A stretch of 51,087 nucleotides of DNA from Asparagopsis taxiformis (taxonomy: Eukaryota; Rhodophyta; Florideophyceae; Bonnemaisoniales; Bonnemaisoniaceae), in NCBI GenBank assembly GCA_030407315.1, contig JALQPE010000214.1:1-51087 (forward strand), in the 5' to 3' direction. Positions 30,676 to 40,416 of the stretch are shown here, one piece after another (the first letter of the stretch is position 1; each line of letters begins with the position of its first letter). Under the pieces are notes generated by a model. That model had not been told where the DNA came from. It made no database searches and saw only the letters and a program-made list of their open reading frames with translations. The translations under genes and the position numbers were made by a program.

Positions 30676-31884
30676 ATGGAAGGAACGTTCCACAATCACG
30701 GTGAAAAGCACGACGGATGGGTGTTCATCGACCCCAATCAAGTCAGCAAATTCGTATCGATTCGCGATGTTGATGCAAGTCATGTGGAAGCGCTCATGGA
30801 GAGCATTCGCAACAGCGGTTATGACACAGCTCATCCCGTGACTGGCAGGTTTCGAGAAGGCGTTCTGGAGATATTGGATGGAGCGCACCGCTGCATGGCA
30901 ATTGTACGTGGAATGGAGAAGGGCGTCTTTCCTCCTGGCGTTACGATTCCTATGCGAGAAGAGTCTATCGTGGCGGACACCAACAGCAGTACTGCTGTTG
31001 TGCTGGACCGTGTGAGAGCGACGACATCCAACGACATTGCAGGCCTGCAAAGGCGCATGATGTTTGTTGAGTATCTGATGATCGCCGTTGATCTCAGAGA
31101 CGAGTACTGGGTCCAAAACGGAAAGGACAAGTACGCTCATATTTCGTCTGTGAGGATGGCTGATGTGTTGGGCTGGATCAAATCCTGCGATCCAAGCGGC
31201 CAAATTGCTTCAAGCCTGAGTGGTAAACCGCAGTACAGCTCATGCATGTCTATCCTGGCTGTGCTTCGGCCGTATCACCGAGCAGAAGATTCGAGTTCGA
31301 TTGATTTGCGTCTGTGGCAAATGTTTTGTCATGCATGGGGACTCAATGCAGAGATGGGTGATTCTCCGAGGATGGTTGAGTTTCCGAAACAGGTGGGGGT
31401 GACTAGTTCTCGTGCCGTCGAAATGTTTGGCAAGACACCCCGCGGAGAATTGTCCTCTCCACTGAACCGCGAACTGCTTTCGAGCAGGTACTTTCTAGAC
31501 GGCGCTACATCCGACATGCAAGATTCTTTGCAGGCTAGCCAGAAGCGGTTCAGGAGGCTGATGGTTATGATGTGCCAGTGTATCTTGGCTATTCGCAGTA
31601 AGGAGATGGGCAGTGCGCCATCTAGGCGGGCCAGAGCCACATCCGGGGCCATTGGTGGTGGTGGAATGGTTGGAATTGCAACATCCAGTGCGCAAGCCAA
31701 CCAGCTTGGATTTGTTGTCGACCGTGTGTTAGCTGCGTGGGATACCGGGGCAAGAGTGTTGGGGTATGAGGATGTTGAATCGATGTGCTGGCCGTTCATG
31801 GTATTCGATCCTGCGAGCCTTTGCTTCAGGTCACTCCGAATCGGTCTGATGGCTGCGCGGTCGAGTAGCATCGGAAAAACCTGA
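30676..31884 (+). CDS. ParB-like N-terminal half of the ParB-methyltransferase-SET gene, copy B
   Basis: First ATG at 30676. Residues about 20-80 form a ParB/sulfiredoxin-like domain: FIDPNQV, then VEALMESIRNSGYD and the signature EILDGAHRCMAI, closely parallel to the DGSHR domain of the upstream dioxygenase gene. The remainder is a helical region. Its last 60 residues (VVDRVLAAWDTGARV...WPFMVFD) align with the start of the methyltransferase-SET frame of copy C (VLYHAWTDVAF...APYIIFD). This shows that the ORF belongs to the same polypeptide as the methyltransferase downstream. The stop at 31882 is reached five bases after an AAAAA run (31875-31879). One more A, or a -1 slip on that run, joins the next frame, which is open from 31869. 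Confidence 0.8.
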   Translation: MEGTFHNHGEKHDGWVFIDPNQVSKFVSIRDVDASHVEALMESIRNSGYDTAHPVTGRFREGVLEILDGAHRCMAIVRGMEKGVFPPGVTIPMREESIVADTNSSTAVVLDRVRATTSNDIAGLQRRMMFVEYLMIAVDLRDEYWVQNGKDKYAHISSVRMADVLGWIKSCDPSGQIASSLSGKPQYSSCMSILAVLRPYHRAEDSSSIDLRLWQMFCHAWGLNAEMGDSPRMVEFPKQVGVTSSRAVEMFGKTPRGELSSPLNRELLSSRYFLDGATSDMQDSLQASQKRFRRLMVMMCQCILAIRSKEMGSAPSRRARATSGAIGGGGMVGIATSSAQANQLGFVVDRVLAAWDTGARVLGYEDVESMCWPFMVFDPASLCFRSLRIGLMAARSSSIGKT

Positions 31885-34142
31885 CCATTGTCCCGAAAAC
31901 TGTAGACAGTGAAAACGGGTTCTGTGCCGACCTTCCAGTGGCTGTGGATGCAAGGCTGCGATCATTGACAAGCGCCTTCCTGCTGTCGATACGCCAATGT
32001 GTCACTGAGGTGAATGTGTTCGCCGAGCGTGGTCAGCTGATGCAGAGACTTCGAGCCTTGCTTTTCGACACTCCTGACAAGTTCGGATTGAACTCGTTCA
32101 TGCGAGCCAAGTTGAACACGTCTCATGCCCTGGATGGTCAGAGGAGGCTGAAGGCTTGGTTATTGCGAACCCGAGAGCAACGAAAGCTTCCTCTGACCAT
32201 GGATGAGTTGCACAGTCTTGAGGATACGCCCGAGCCTGGCATCCTTGAAGGTGCACCTGCGCAGATGGAAATATCCGCAGCAGTGCCAAACAATGGCAGC
32301 GAGGATATAGAAGAGGATAGTCTGGAGCCACAGAGGAAGAAGGCTAGGCTGGAGCGCGGTGGTGGAGAGGACGATAATGCGGCGGTTGCTAGCGAAACAG
32401 CAACAAGAGAAGGTGCGGCCGAGGATGACGCTATGGAGGTTGACACTGTATCGCCTACAGAAGCACCGCTCGTTGACGTCGGAAAGGAATCCAAGCCGGA
32501 ATATGTCACCAAGCTGGAAGCTGTGATGGGGCGTTACATTCACACTGTGAATTGTGACGCTACTGATGTAGCCAAAGAGGTGGAGGACAAAATTAATTTC
32601 CTGGAAGATGGTGTGTTGGAGGACAGTGTTCAGCTTGTGCTCACTGATCCTCCATTCAACACGAGGCGGGAAGGCGGCAGAGAAAACTCGGAGTACGATA
32701 TTCTGGAGCCGGAAGAGTTGGCGAGTGTTGCGTGTGAAATAGTTCGAGTTCTTCGGCCTGGCGGTCATGCTCTAATCTATTCCAGCGTGCGCCAACTCGT
32801 GGCATGGATGGATGCAATCAGAAATGCCGAGCCTGGCAAGATGATTGTGGACAGTGTTCCAGTCGTGCTATCTCGCCGACCACACAGCTTTACGTCCAAT
32901 CCATCGACGAAAACGTGCACACTGCATAATATGCACGATTTCGTTATCCATGCGTATAAGCGGGGGAAGGGTATGGCTGCATACGATATGGTGGATTACA
33001 GGTTGCACAATCCGGACATATCGAGGCACCCTGGGTTCACTAACGCCATTGACAATGTTCCGAGGTTGTCGGCTGGTGAAGCTCAATACGATGGGCAGAA
33101 CAACCGACTGCGCCATGAGCAGAAGGCGTTGACCACTCTTCGTGAGCTTCTGGAACGATTTTCGAAGCAGAACGATATCGTGATGGATTTCTTCTCGGGA
33201 ACATACAGCACAGCCATAGCGTGTATGACGTTGAGGGATGGTACGTATCGTCGGTTCATTGGGTGTGAGAAGGAAAAAAGGTGCCACGATGCATCGCAGG
33301 AGTGGATACTGCATGCTTTCGTCAGTGAGGTGAAAGCCGGGCGATATGGGGGGATCTTGCAGCGTGAGGTGGAGAGTATTCTTGGGGACGAGTCGGTACC
33401 GGTCACAGGAAAAGCTCCAAGGCTTCGTCAGAAGCACATCTCAGATGCACCAGAAGGTTTGCCTGCTGTGACAGCATTGCCGAACCATCTGCTTGTGTTC
33501 GTTGCGTCAATGAAGAAGGACGGGTCGATGCTTCACAGATTGAGCGGGGTGCCTATGGACCAGTGGCCGGCCGAGGACATGCACTCGTTTTGGAGCATAG
33601 ACCCGGACGCGATTCTGGCTGCTGATGCCGCATTCTACGGTGTCTATGTTTCGCAATCGGAGGTAAGAGGTGGTGGGTTTGGCGTATTCGCGGCGAAGAA
33701 ACTGAAGAAGGGGACGGTCATTGGCTGGTACAACGGGACGATTTTCTATGCGAAGATTCGAGACTCGGAACCGCAGAGATCAGTGATGTACGGCCCGGAA
33801 GGATTTGGGTGCACAGGAGAGAGGTTCCAGGACTACAACATGGAATTGGAAACCACGTACATAGGGAGGGGTGCACCTGTTCGGAAGGTCTGGCTCGTTC
33901 CAGCGGTCTATAATTGTACCAGCTACCTCAATGATTGTCGGGTCATTGACGGAACGGAGAAAGCGACCGAGGTGAGTCGAACACAGTCAGCCGAGTTTCG
34001 ACAAGGCGATGCCATAGACAAACCGGACTTTGCTTCAAATATCAAGAATCCCCATGCTGTCAAGGTCGTTCTGACCAGAGACGTTGAAGCTGATGAGGAG
34101 ATATTTGCTGACTATGGTAGAAAATATTGGCCAGCTAACTGA
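31869..34142 (+). CDS. DNA methyltransferase-SET half of the ParB-methyltransferase-SET gene, copy B
   Basis: Open from 31869 in the -1 frame relative to the preceding ORF. The first in-frame start-like codon is a GTG at 31938, so translation is presumably continuous with the ParB half. Counting from 31938: an acidic linker with an RKKARLE nuclear signal (about 130-140); catalytic motif IV LTDPPFNTRR (Asp about 237); a variable target-recognition stretch; motif I DFFSGTY (about 417-423); then SET from about 565 with GGGFGVFAAKKLKKG, SYLNDCR and EIFADYG. Motif IV before motif I is the beta-class order seen in bacterial N6-adenine/N4-cytosine enzymes. DPPF or DPPY fits N6-adenine better than N4-cytosine (usually SPPY). 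SET domains methylate lysine, usually on histones. The predicted product writes a mark on DNA and one on protein in the nucleus. Confidence 0.85.
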   Translation, partial: HRKNLTIVPKTVDSENGFCADLPVAVDARLRSLTSAFLLSIRQCVTEVNVFAERGQLMQRLRALLFDTPDKFGLNSFMRAKLNTSHALDGQRRLKAWLLRTREQRKLPLTMDELHSLEDTPEPGILEGAPAQMEISAAVPNNGSEDIEEDSLEPQRKKARLERGGGEDDNAAVASETATREGAAEDDAMEVDTVSPTEAPLVDVGKESKPEYVTKLEAVMGRYIHTVNCDATDVAKEVEDKINFLEDGVLEDSVQLVLTDPPFNTRREGGRENSEYDILEPEELASVACEIVRVLRPGGHALIYSSVRQLVAWMDAIRNAEPGKMIVDSVPVVLSRRPHSFTSNPSTKTCTLHNMHDFVIHAYKRGKGMAAYDMVDYRLHNPDISRHPGFTNAIDNVPRLSAGEAQYDGQNNRLRHEQKALTTLRELLERFSKQNDIVMDFFSGTYSTAIACMTLRDGTYRRFIGCEKEKRCHDASQEWILHAFVSEVKAGRYGGILQREVESILGDESVPVTGKAPRLRQKHISDAPEGLPAVTALPNHLLVFVASMKKDGSMLHRLSGVPMDQWPAEDMHSFWSIDPDAILAADAAFYGVYVSQSEVRGGGFGVFAAKKLKKGTVIGWYNGTIFYAKIRDSEPQRSVMYGPEGFGCTGERFQDYNMELETTYIGRGAPVRKVWLVPAVYNCTSYLNDCRVIDGTEKATEVSRTQSAEFRQGDAIDKPDFASNIKNPHAVKVVLTRDVEADEEIFADYGRKYWPAN

Positions 34143-34421
34143 GCTACTTTGATAGATTTGAGTAAACACGCATTGACAGAGACAATAGACTGTGCATCAT
34201 CTTCCAAGAGCGCTAGATATTATAGACTACACTACAACAATCGTGACATGACTGCAGGAAGGCATCTGCGGCCTGGAGTGCAAACTATCCACTTTTCAAC
34301 TGCTATACCTATGGATACGAAAGGGAGAGAAACTAGAAAGATGTGAGTGCGAAATTGTGTAGCAACGCAGCATGTAGAACACCAGTAACAGAGCGATGTA
34401 GGAGAAGCAGTCACCCCATTA

Positions 34422-34512
34422 CAGTGCGGGCCGTTTACCGGGGATGCTGACAGCAAAGTCATCGTAACGATGACTTTGCTGTAAGGAACCCTGGTAAACG
34501 GCTTCGGCTGTA
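34422..34512. repeat. Nested palindrome matching the units at 26.2-26.5 kb
   Basis: The same core hairpin (ACAGCAAAGTCATCG/CGATGACTTTGCTGT) sits at 34450-34482. It is enclosed by further inverted arms CCGTTTACCGGGG and CCCTGGTAAACGG, with TTACAG...GGCC / GGC...CTGTAA outside. Together with 26206-26462 it brackets the dioxygenase and methyltransferase-SET genes. The remaining gene-free sequence 34143-34989 shows more relatives of the CTGTAAGCAGC motif at 34509-34620 and a short TATATATATA run near 34666, but no gene. Confidence 0.9.
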
Positions 34513-34989
34513 AGCAGCAGGGAGTTTCGTCCTTCTCTCATCCTGGTAAAGGTAAGAAGCGAAGTTTGAAGTCGGGTAAATTGCTCAGCAAAGGTCTGTA
34601 CGGCTGTGAGCAGCTCTCAGGAGTATTTTACCTCACGTGGTCTCTGTTCAGGTTATACCCTGTATATATATAGGTAGCCTAGTGTAGGTGGGAAGATAGA
34701 CGAAAATTCTACAAATAATTTATCACAGTGACGGCTCTCGTAGTCGAAATCTGCGCGTTGTCAAGGGTTGAAACTAGTCTCCCCCTACGGCCTAGCTAGT
34801 AAAATCATATAACGTTGTAGACTAATATTAAAAAGTAGCAAGCAATCTGCTGAGTAGCACTAAACTATGAGATGAAGGACAGATGTATAGATGAGAACTG
34901 AAAAATGGGCTAAGGTAACAATGTTGAGATGAGAAAGACAGAACTTTATAGCAGGGAACAGTAGTATAGGTTTTAATACTTCTGATATG

Positions 34990-36963
34990 CTATCTATTGC
35001 TCCTATCGTACTTGTAATATTCGACGGTGTGGATGTGGTCCGTGAGGACGTCCTTCTCCGTCTTCAAGTAGATGTGGCCGCGCGTGGGCAGGCCATAGAC
35101 TAACTTCTCGCCTGCAGGAAGATCTCCTCGGCTGAAGCCGACCCCGTAATGGTAAAGGTCACCGCGACCAACCAATACGGAATAGGGTGGCACCCAAAAG
35201 ATGAGAGGGGGAACCTTCCACATATCGGCGCCCGGACTGGCCAGGCATACATGACTATAAGGGGCAACTACTATAGAGAACCCATCGGCTCCGCTCGACA
35301 TCATGAAATATGATGGAGACGTGGTAGGACTTCCAACACTTTTCGTCGTTACCTTGAAGTCCGTGTGCCCATCCTGGTCCGCAGCCCCATCTGCTGTAAG
35401 AAGCAGCCGCAATCCTGTCTTCGGGAAGAAGACAGGATCCTCACCCTCCATTCCCAGCTTGAGAAACTCCGCACAAACACCAAGAGCAAGCTCTGCCACC
35501 AACTTGTTCTTATACATATCCAAATTTTCCTCCTCCAACTTGTCGCACAACTCACGCCGCGGCAGAGTGAGGCGCCCACGACCACCATCTATGCAGTCCT
35601 TCGCATCACCCACGTTGTGGATGAACTGCCACGGCGAAGGATCGAAGCCGGGCTTTGCGAAAGCTGGCGGCTCGTCCTGTGGCTCCCTGTCGTCATCGTT
35701 AGAATCAGACTGCTGGGAGGGTTTTTCAACCTCCTCAACCAGCGGGAACTGCCTAGCGAAGTGACCGAACAGCTCATGCGTCGCACTCCCAGCCGTGGAC
35801 GATTCCAACAAGCGTTCCAAAACAATAACCCCCAAGTTTTCCAGCAACGCCCGCTTCACCGCAAAGTACTGTTCCACCACCGTATCCTCAGCACCCGGCG
35901 ATGCAGCTACCTGGAATGCTGCCGCCCTCATTTCCGCCCGAACCGTCTCCACCGTCGTACTTTCCATATAGTACTTCATCCGGCTGCCAGACGCAATTGC
36001 GCTGGGGAGAACGGCGGCCACATTCTCATAGACGATGCTGTCGGGAATGGGATTCTCCTGGGCGTCGTCGAACTGGAGAACCGGCTCCCGAGAGCGACCT
36101 CGGGAAGCCGACTTGGATTTCTTTGACGACGACTTTGATGAAGTCTCACCGAGCCTTCTCTTTTTGGTAGAAGGCTCGGGCGTCGCAGAAGCGGCTTCCA
36201 AGTTACGCTTCCCGAGGATGGAGTTTTCACCCGCATCCTCGGGGGCGCTCTCCAGCTCGACGACCTCCACAGCACCACCCGCCGTTCCACCACGACCGGA
36301 ACGACTCGCTTGCAGGCGGGTACTCCTCCTGGGCATCACTTTCCTCCCAGAAGTTTCCACTCCGGGCGGTGCAGAATCACTGACTTCAATGACATCTTCG
36401 TCAGGATCTGCACCGCCCTTCGCACTGCTGCCCTCGACCACATTCTCGGGAGTAGGGCCCTCCGTCGAAATCCTCGCAACCGTCTTCTGTCCAACCCCAC
36501 CGGATGGTGAAGGGACGAAACTGTCATCGCTGGAGCTTCCCGAACTGTTAGCAGATGCAGAACGGGAAGCTTCGACAGCGGGGGCCGGAGCAGCAGGGTG
36601 CTGCTCGGCAGCCGGAGTCGCAGGCTCAGGCTGCGAAGCCGGTGAGACCTGCTCCTGCGCGGCTTGGACAGGACGGTTGGGGGTACCAGTCCCGGCGTGG
36701 GAAACTGGACCAGACTGTTCACTGCCAGCCTGGGGACCACGCGCAGTCGGCTTGACCGGGGTCACCGCAGGGGAGGATGCAGACACGGCAGGGGTAGTGA
36801 GAGGAACAGGGGCAACCTCGGAATTGCTGGAAGATTCCAGTTGAGGTGGTGGGGGCAAAGGGATGGAGGATGAAGGGATGGGCAAGGAATTGGAAGAGGA
36901 AGGGATGGGGGCATCATCACCACATGTGGCTGGGAGCGCAGCATGTGGGATGTCTGGGTACAT
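34990..36963 (-). CDS. 2-oxoglutarate-Fe(II) dioxygenase half of a second ParB-like/dioxygenase gene
   Basis: A 657-codon frame starting at an ATG that is probably internal to a longer gene, since the frame is open to 37050. The first 330 residues are low-complexity (Pro/Ser/Ala/Glu) with a KKRRLGE...KKSKSASRGR nuclear signal. The C-terminal 300 residues match the dioxygenase domain at 27163-30528. They share MKYYMES, an LGVIVLERLLESSTAGSATHE helix, iron ligands H533-x-D535 in GHTDF, SYFMMSSGADGF, and H605 in DLYHYGVGF. The spacing between the two His ligands is 72 residues in both paralogues, strong evidence for one fold under constraint. It is convergent with copy B, with 0.85 kb and the palindrome between them. 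The catalytic domain is intact even though the 5' part of the gene is broken. Confidence 0.78.
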   Translation of the reverse strand: MYPDIPHAALPATCGDDAPIPSSSNSLPIPSSSIPLPPPPQLESSSNSEVAPVPLTTPAVSASSPAVTPVKPTARGPQAGSEQSGPVSHAGTGTPNRPVQAAQEQVSPASQPEPATPAAEQHPAAPAPAVEASRSASANSSGSSSDDSFVPSPSGGVGQKTVARISTEGPTPENVVEGSSAKGGADPDEDVIEVSDSAPPGVETSGRKVMPRRSTRLQASRSGRGGTAGGAVEVVELESAPEDAGENSILGKRNLEAASATPEPSTKKRRLGETSSKSSSKKSKSASRGRSREPVLQFDDAQENPIPDSIVYENVAAVLPSAIASGSRMKYYMESTTVETVRAEMRAAAFQVAASPGAEDTVVEQYFAVKRALLENLGVIVLERLLESSTAGSATHELFGHFARQFPLVEEVEKPSQQSDSNDDDREPQDEPPAFAKPGFDPSPWQFIHNVGDAKDCIDGGRGRLTLPRRELCDKLEEENLDMYKNKLVAELALGVCAEFLKLGMEGEDPVFFPKTGLRLLLTADGAADQDGHTDFKVTTKSVGSPTTSPSYFMMSSGADGFSIVVAPYSHVCLASPGADMWKVPPLIFWVPPYSVLVGRGDLYHYGVGFSRGDLPAGEKLVYGLPTRGHIYLKTEKDVLTDHIHTVEYYKYDRSNR

Positions 36964-36985
36964 CGCGTGAAAGCGTTCCGCATAA

Positions 36986-37680
36986 TCATGTCGCGGTAAC
37001 CAGTGACGCGCAGGAGCATTTTCCTGGCGTCCTTCCCGAAGACAGACTTCTTACGGGGAAAAATGTTCTCCGACTTGTAACCATCGGGGGGCCTTCCTTG
37101 GGACGGAATTCTGCCCAGCACCCCTTCTTGGGGACCATCTGAGCAAGAACTTCGACAACGCGCGAGCGAATGTCGAAGCTCTTGCTCGGGTCACCCCGGC
37201 TGGGAATTGACCCATCCAGCATCCTCAACACATCCGACACGTTCCAATACTCGGCCACCTCCTTCACGTACCCGAAGATTTCCAACAAACCAGCAATCCA
37301 TTCCTGCCCAATGGTGCCAACCGAGTACGGTTTCAGCCCGGCCGACCGACGGCTACAAGTGTAGCGCGCCGTCATCTCCAGGATGAAACACTTCTGCACA
37401 TCCGGAGCACTCCTGAACGACCCATTGAACAACAAGTTCACCGTACAACCAGCCAGATCCTCGGTCGAAGAGAACTGCACGAACTCCGGCCTGTTCGGGA
37501 TGCTCGACCAGTACTTGAAAGCAGGGCTTTCAATGGTCTTGAAACCTCGGGCGATGGAGACGTAGCGCATGAGCTGTCTCGGACGAATCCAGCTCAGCGC
37601 TTTCCGTTCTTTAATGTACTGAACGGTCGGCTCGATCTTCTTCTTTCCCAGGCGGTGGATCGTCTGTGTTTTCGGAAGTG
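36986..37680 (-). pseudogene. Broken, 5'-truncated middle part of the second ParB-like/dioxygenase gene
   Basis: The frame read from about 37680 to 36986 (RYVSIARGF, FKYWSSIPNRPEF, CFILEMTARYTCSRR) aligns with the helical region that follows the ParB-like domain of the gene at 27163 (QYINIAKGF, VYWSSIPSV, FVLEMTASWTRMRR). Two one-base deficits separate it from the 34990-36963 frame. One lies at the six-base G/C run 37086-37091, the other near 36985-37000. Upstream of about 37680 the sequence passes directly into tandem repeats, and the ParB-like domain is absent. The nominal ATG at 37570 is internal. Either the gene was truncated by the repeat array or the two were joined by a rearrangement. 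Confidence 0.7.
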
Positions 37681-37784
37681 GACGCGGACGTCCAGTCTCT
37701 CTAGTACGGGTCCTAGTCGGCCCCGAGATTTACTAGAACAAATGAACGTCCGCGTCCAAAAAAAAATAAAAATTTTTTGGATGC

Positions 37785-38135
37785 GGACGTCCACTTTCTC
37801 TAGTACATATGGCGGAATACTAGGGCCCGACATCCACTTTCTCTAGTACATATGGCGGAATACTAGGACCCGACATCCACTTTCTCTAGTACATATGGCG
37901 GAATACTAGGACCAGACATCCACTTTCTCTAGTACATATGGCGGAATACTAGGACCCGACATCCACTTTCTCTAGTACGTTTGGCGGAATACTAGGACCA
38001 GACATCCACTTTCTCTAGTACATATGGCGGAATACTAGGACCCGACATCCACTTTCTCTAGTACATATGGCGGAATACTAGGACCCGACATCCACTTTCT
38101 CTAGTACATATGGCGGAATACTAGGACCCGACATC
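37785..38135. repeat. 43-bp tandem array, eight copies
   Basis: Units of 43 bp with the marker GGCGGAATACTAGGACC at 37811, 37854, 37897, 37940, 37983, 38026, 38069 and 38112. Copies differ by one or two bases at most. Related but diverged units (GCGGACGTCCA, CTCTAGTAC) extend back to about 37675, where the truncated dioxygenase gene ends. It is a minisatellite with no spacers, so not a CRISPR. Confidence 0.95.
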
Positions 38136-38258
38136 CAGTATACAATATATCAGCGAAAACCGGGAGGGAAGAAATTACAGCGGATGGTAAATTCAGGGCC
38201 CATATCGGACCGTATTTTATTCTCTCATTTAGGAAACTGCTCGTATACAATACGTCTC

Positions 38259-38372
38259 TCTAGAATAGGGAATACATATCTGGTCAGAATAGGAAATAAA
38301 TACCCGGTTAGAATAGGAAATAAATACCCGGTTAGAATAGGAAATACGTATCCAGCCAGAATACAAAATACC
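38259..38372. repeat. 24-bp tandem repeat
   Basis: Units with AGAATAGGAAATAAATACCC start at 38286, 38310 and 38334, with decayed copies on both sides. Confidence 0.85.
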
Positions 38373-38719
38373 TGTCAGCATATCGTCGATCACCCATCTC
38401 CCTCACTATCGCGTTCTCCCTACCATCCGAACGCCATGCACCACCATCCGCACATACTGCAAGAACCCTCACGACCTAGATTACAAAAAATACGCTCCTT
38501 CCCAATACCATCCCCGCTTTCCTCGACACCACCCCAGCCCATTAAATCATCAAGACATCAAACACGAACATGGTCAGCAAAATCTTACACCACTTGAAAC
38601 GCACTCTCACTTCTATCGTATGCCCCAAAATATACACATACCAGAAACACCTCACAGCTTCATTCCCCATCTTCCTACATCCCTTCTTCACTCTCCTTCA
38701 GTCCTGCCGTTCCTGCTTC

Positions 38720-39770
38720 ACCACTCCTGCATCACATACACAACATCAGAATCAACCACAACAGTCAGACTCAAAAGCAACGCTTACCACGACAGATATC
38801 CTAGAAACTCCCTTACTTACCTCTCCGAGAGGATGACTGAATCATCCATCCTACACAAAATACAAACCATGATCCAAAAACCTTGCAATGAATAATCAAA
38901 GTCAGCAGTCCATATCTTCGCAAAACAAGTCTTGGTGCTCAGTAAAACTTACCTTCTGTCATCAACATTCCTGCATCATCTACACAACATCGGAATCAAC
39001 CACAACAGTCAGACTCAAAACCAACCTTCCATCACAGCATACTTTCAAAACTCGCACACTTACCTTCGCTCCACACAATACACACCATGACTCAATAGGC
39101 TTCCAATGAAAAATATCGCATCAACGGAAATAGTCAGACTCAAAACCAACCTTCCCTCGCTGCTTACTTTCAAAACTCGCACACTTACTTTACCTGTTCC
39201 ATCCTGCACACAATAAAAACCATAAATCACGTAATCGTGTAGCCAAGAAAAGTAGTCAGCATTCCGCATCTTCGCACAACCGGTCTGGGCGCCCAATGTG
39301 ACTTACCTTCCGTCATCACTATTCCTCCATCACCTACGCAACATCGGAATCAATCGCAACAGTCAGATTGAAAACCAACGTTTCCCTCGCTACATACCCT
39401 GAGAACTCGCAAATGTACCTCTCATCCATCCTACACACAATACAAACCATGATCCAAAAACCTTGCAATTAACAATAATCATAGTCAGCAGTCCATATCT
39501 TCGCAAAGCACATCTTGGCACTCAATGAAACTTACCTTCCGTCATCAACATTCCTGCATCATCTACACAACATCGGAATCAACCACAACAGTCAGACTCA
39601 AAATCAACCTTCCCTCACAGCATACTTTCAAAACTTCACGTACCTCTCTTCCATCCTCCGCTCAATACACACCATCAGTCAACAGGCTTCCCATGAAAAA
39701 TATCGCATCAACGGAAATAGTCAGACTCAAAACCCACGCTTCCCTCAACGCATACCCTCGAGGGTAGAGG
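38720..39770. repeat. Irregular tandem repeats containing CAGTCAGACTCAAAA
   Basis: Six related blocks. One type carries ACATCGGAATCAACCACAAC before CAGTCAGACTCAAAA (near 38735, 38975, 39335 as a decayed copy, and 39565). The other carries GCATCAACGGAAATAGTCAG (near 39118 and 39705). Spacing varies between roughly 150 and 350 bp. I see no gene in 38140-40416; the short frames here are Thr/Ser/His-rich repeat translations. Confidence 0.8.
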
Positions 39771-39781
39771 ATGGAACGAAG

Positions 39782-39819
39782 GTACGTGCGCGAATCTTGA
39801 TCAAGATTCGCGCACGTAC
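39782..39819. repeat. 38-bp perfect palindrome
   Basis: The arms GTACGTGCGCGAATCTTGA and TCAAGATTCGCGCACGTAC abut with no loop. It stands alone in the window. It could be a protein-binding site, the fused ends of a vanished element, or a hairpin-resolution scar like the one at 4266-4299. The following 600 bp to the transposase ATG at 40417 show no other structure. Confidence 0.92.
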
Positions 39820-40416
39820 AAAGCAAAGTCGGTCAAAGAAGATCAGTCGGTGATGAGGGCGGAGTGGAGCCTGCGGCGTCGACCGGACAGCTTTCTGCGT
39901 CCGCTTAAGTCTTGCTGTGCATACTCGAAATCATCGCCGGCAGTGAGATTGAGTATGGCCCAAGCCATGGTCTCTGATTCCCCGAACAAAGAGATCCGGA
40001 TCGAGAACAACGAATATAAACATATAATCATATATATGAGAATCCATTTGCTTTCCTTACATGATCTGTGGCATATCCGCTGTAAAGCACATTCAGATTC
40101 CACGAAGTTTGGAAATAAAAAAGTTTATTATTACAAATGAATTAATTGAAAATTCATCTCCCAGGGCAGTCGTTCGTCCTTCCATGCACACGTTGCCAGC
40201 ACGCAATGTGATGTAACAGTTGGAAATGATTGAACTCTCGGTTAAATTCCACCGTTGGGATGTCAGCTGGAGTGAGCACAAAACTACTACCCAAAAAACT
40301 ACGAACACGTTACATTCCAAGTCTCGAAAGCACCACAAAAATAAAATTGGTCGCATCTGGACGGCACAGTCTCCCCTGTTCAGCTCGCAATCCTCCCTTT
40401 TGCGTCAAAACTCGAC

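Noticed and set aside
31885..31937. An intron between the ParB-like ORF and the methyltransferase-SET ORF
   Set aside because: There is no convincing donor/acceptor pair, and the -1 frame is already open from 31869 across the whole gap, so a one-base shift at the A run is simpler.
27163..34142. Bacterial contamination, because of ParB and DPPY methyltransferase motifs
   Set aside because: Both genes carry long disordered linkers with nuclear-type basic clusters and a SET domain, and are embedded among eukaryotic transposons and an LTR element.
37785..38135. CRISPR-like regular repeats
   Set aside because: The 43-bp units abut without unique spacers, and the setting is eukaryotic; it is a minisatellite.
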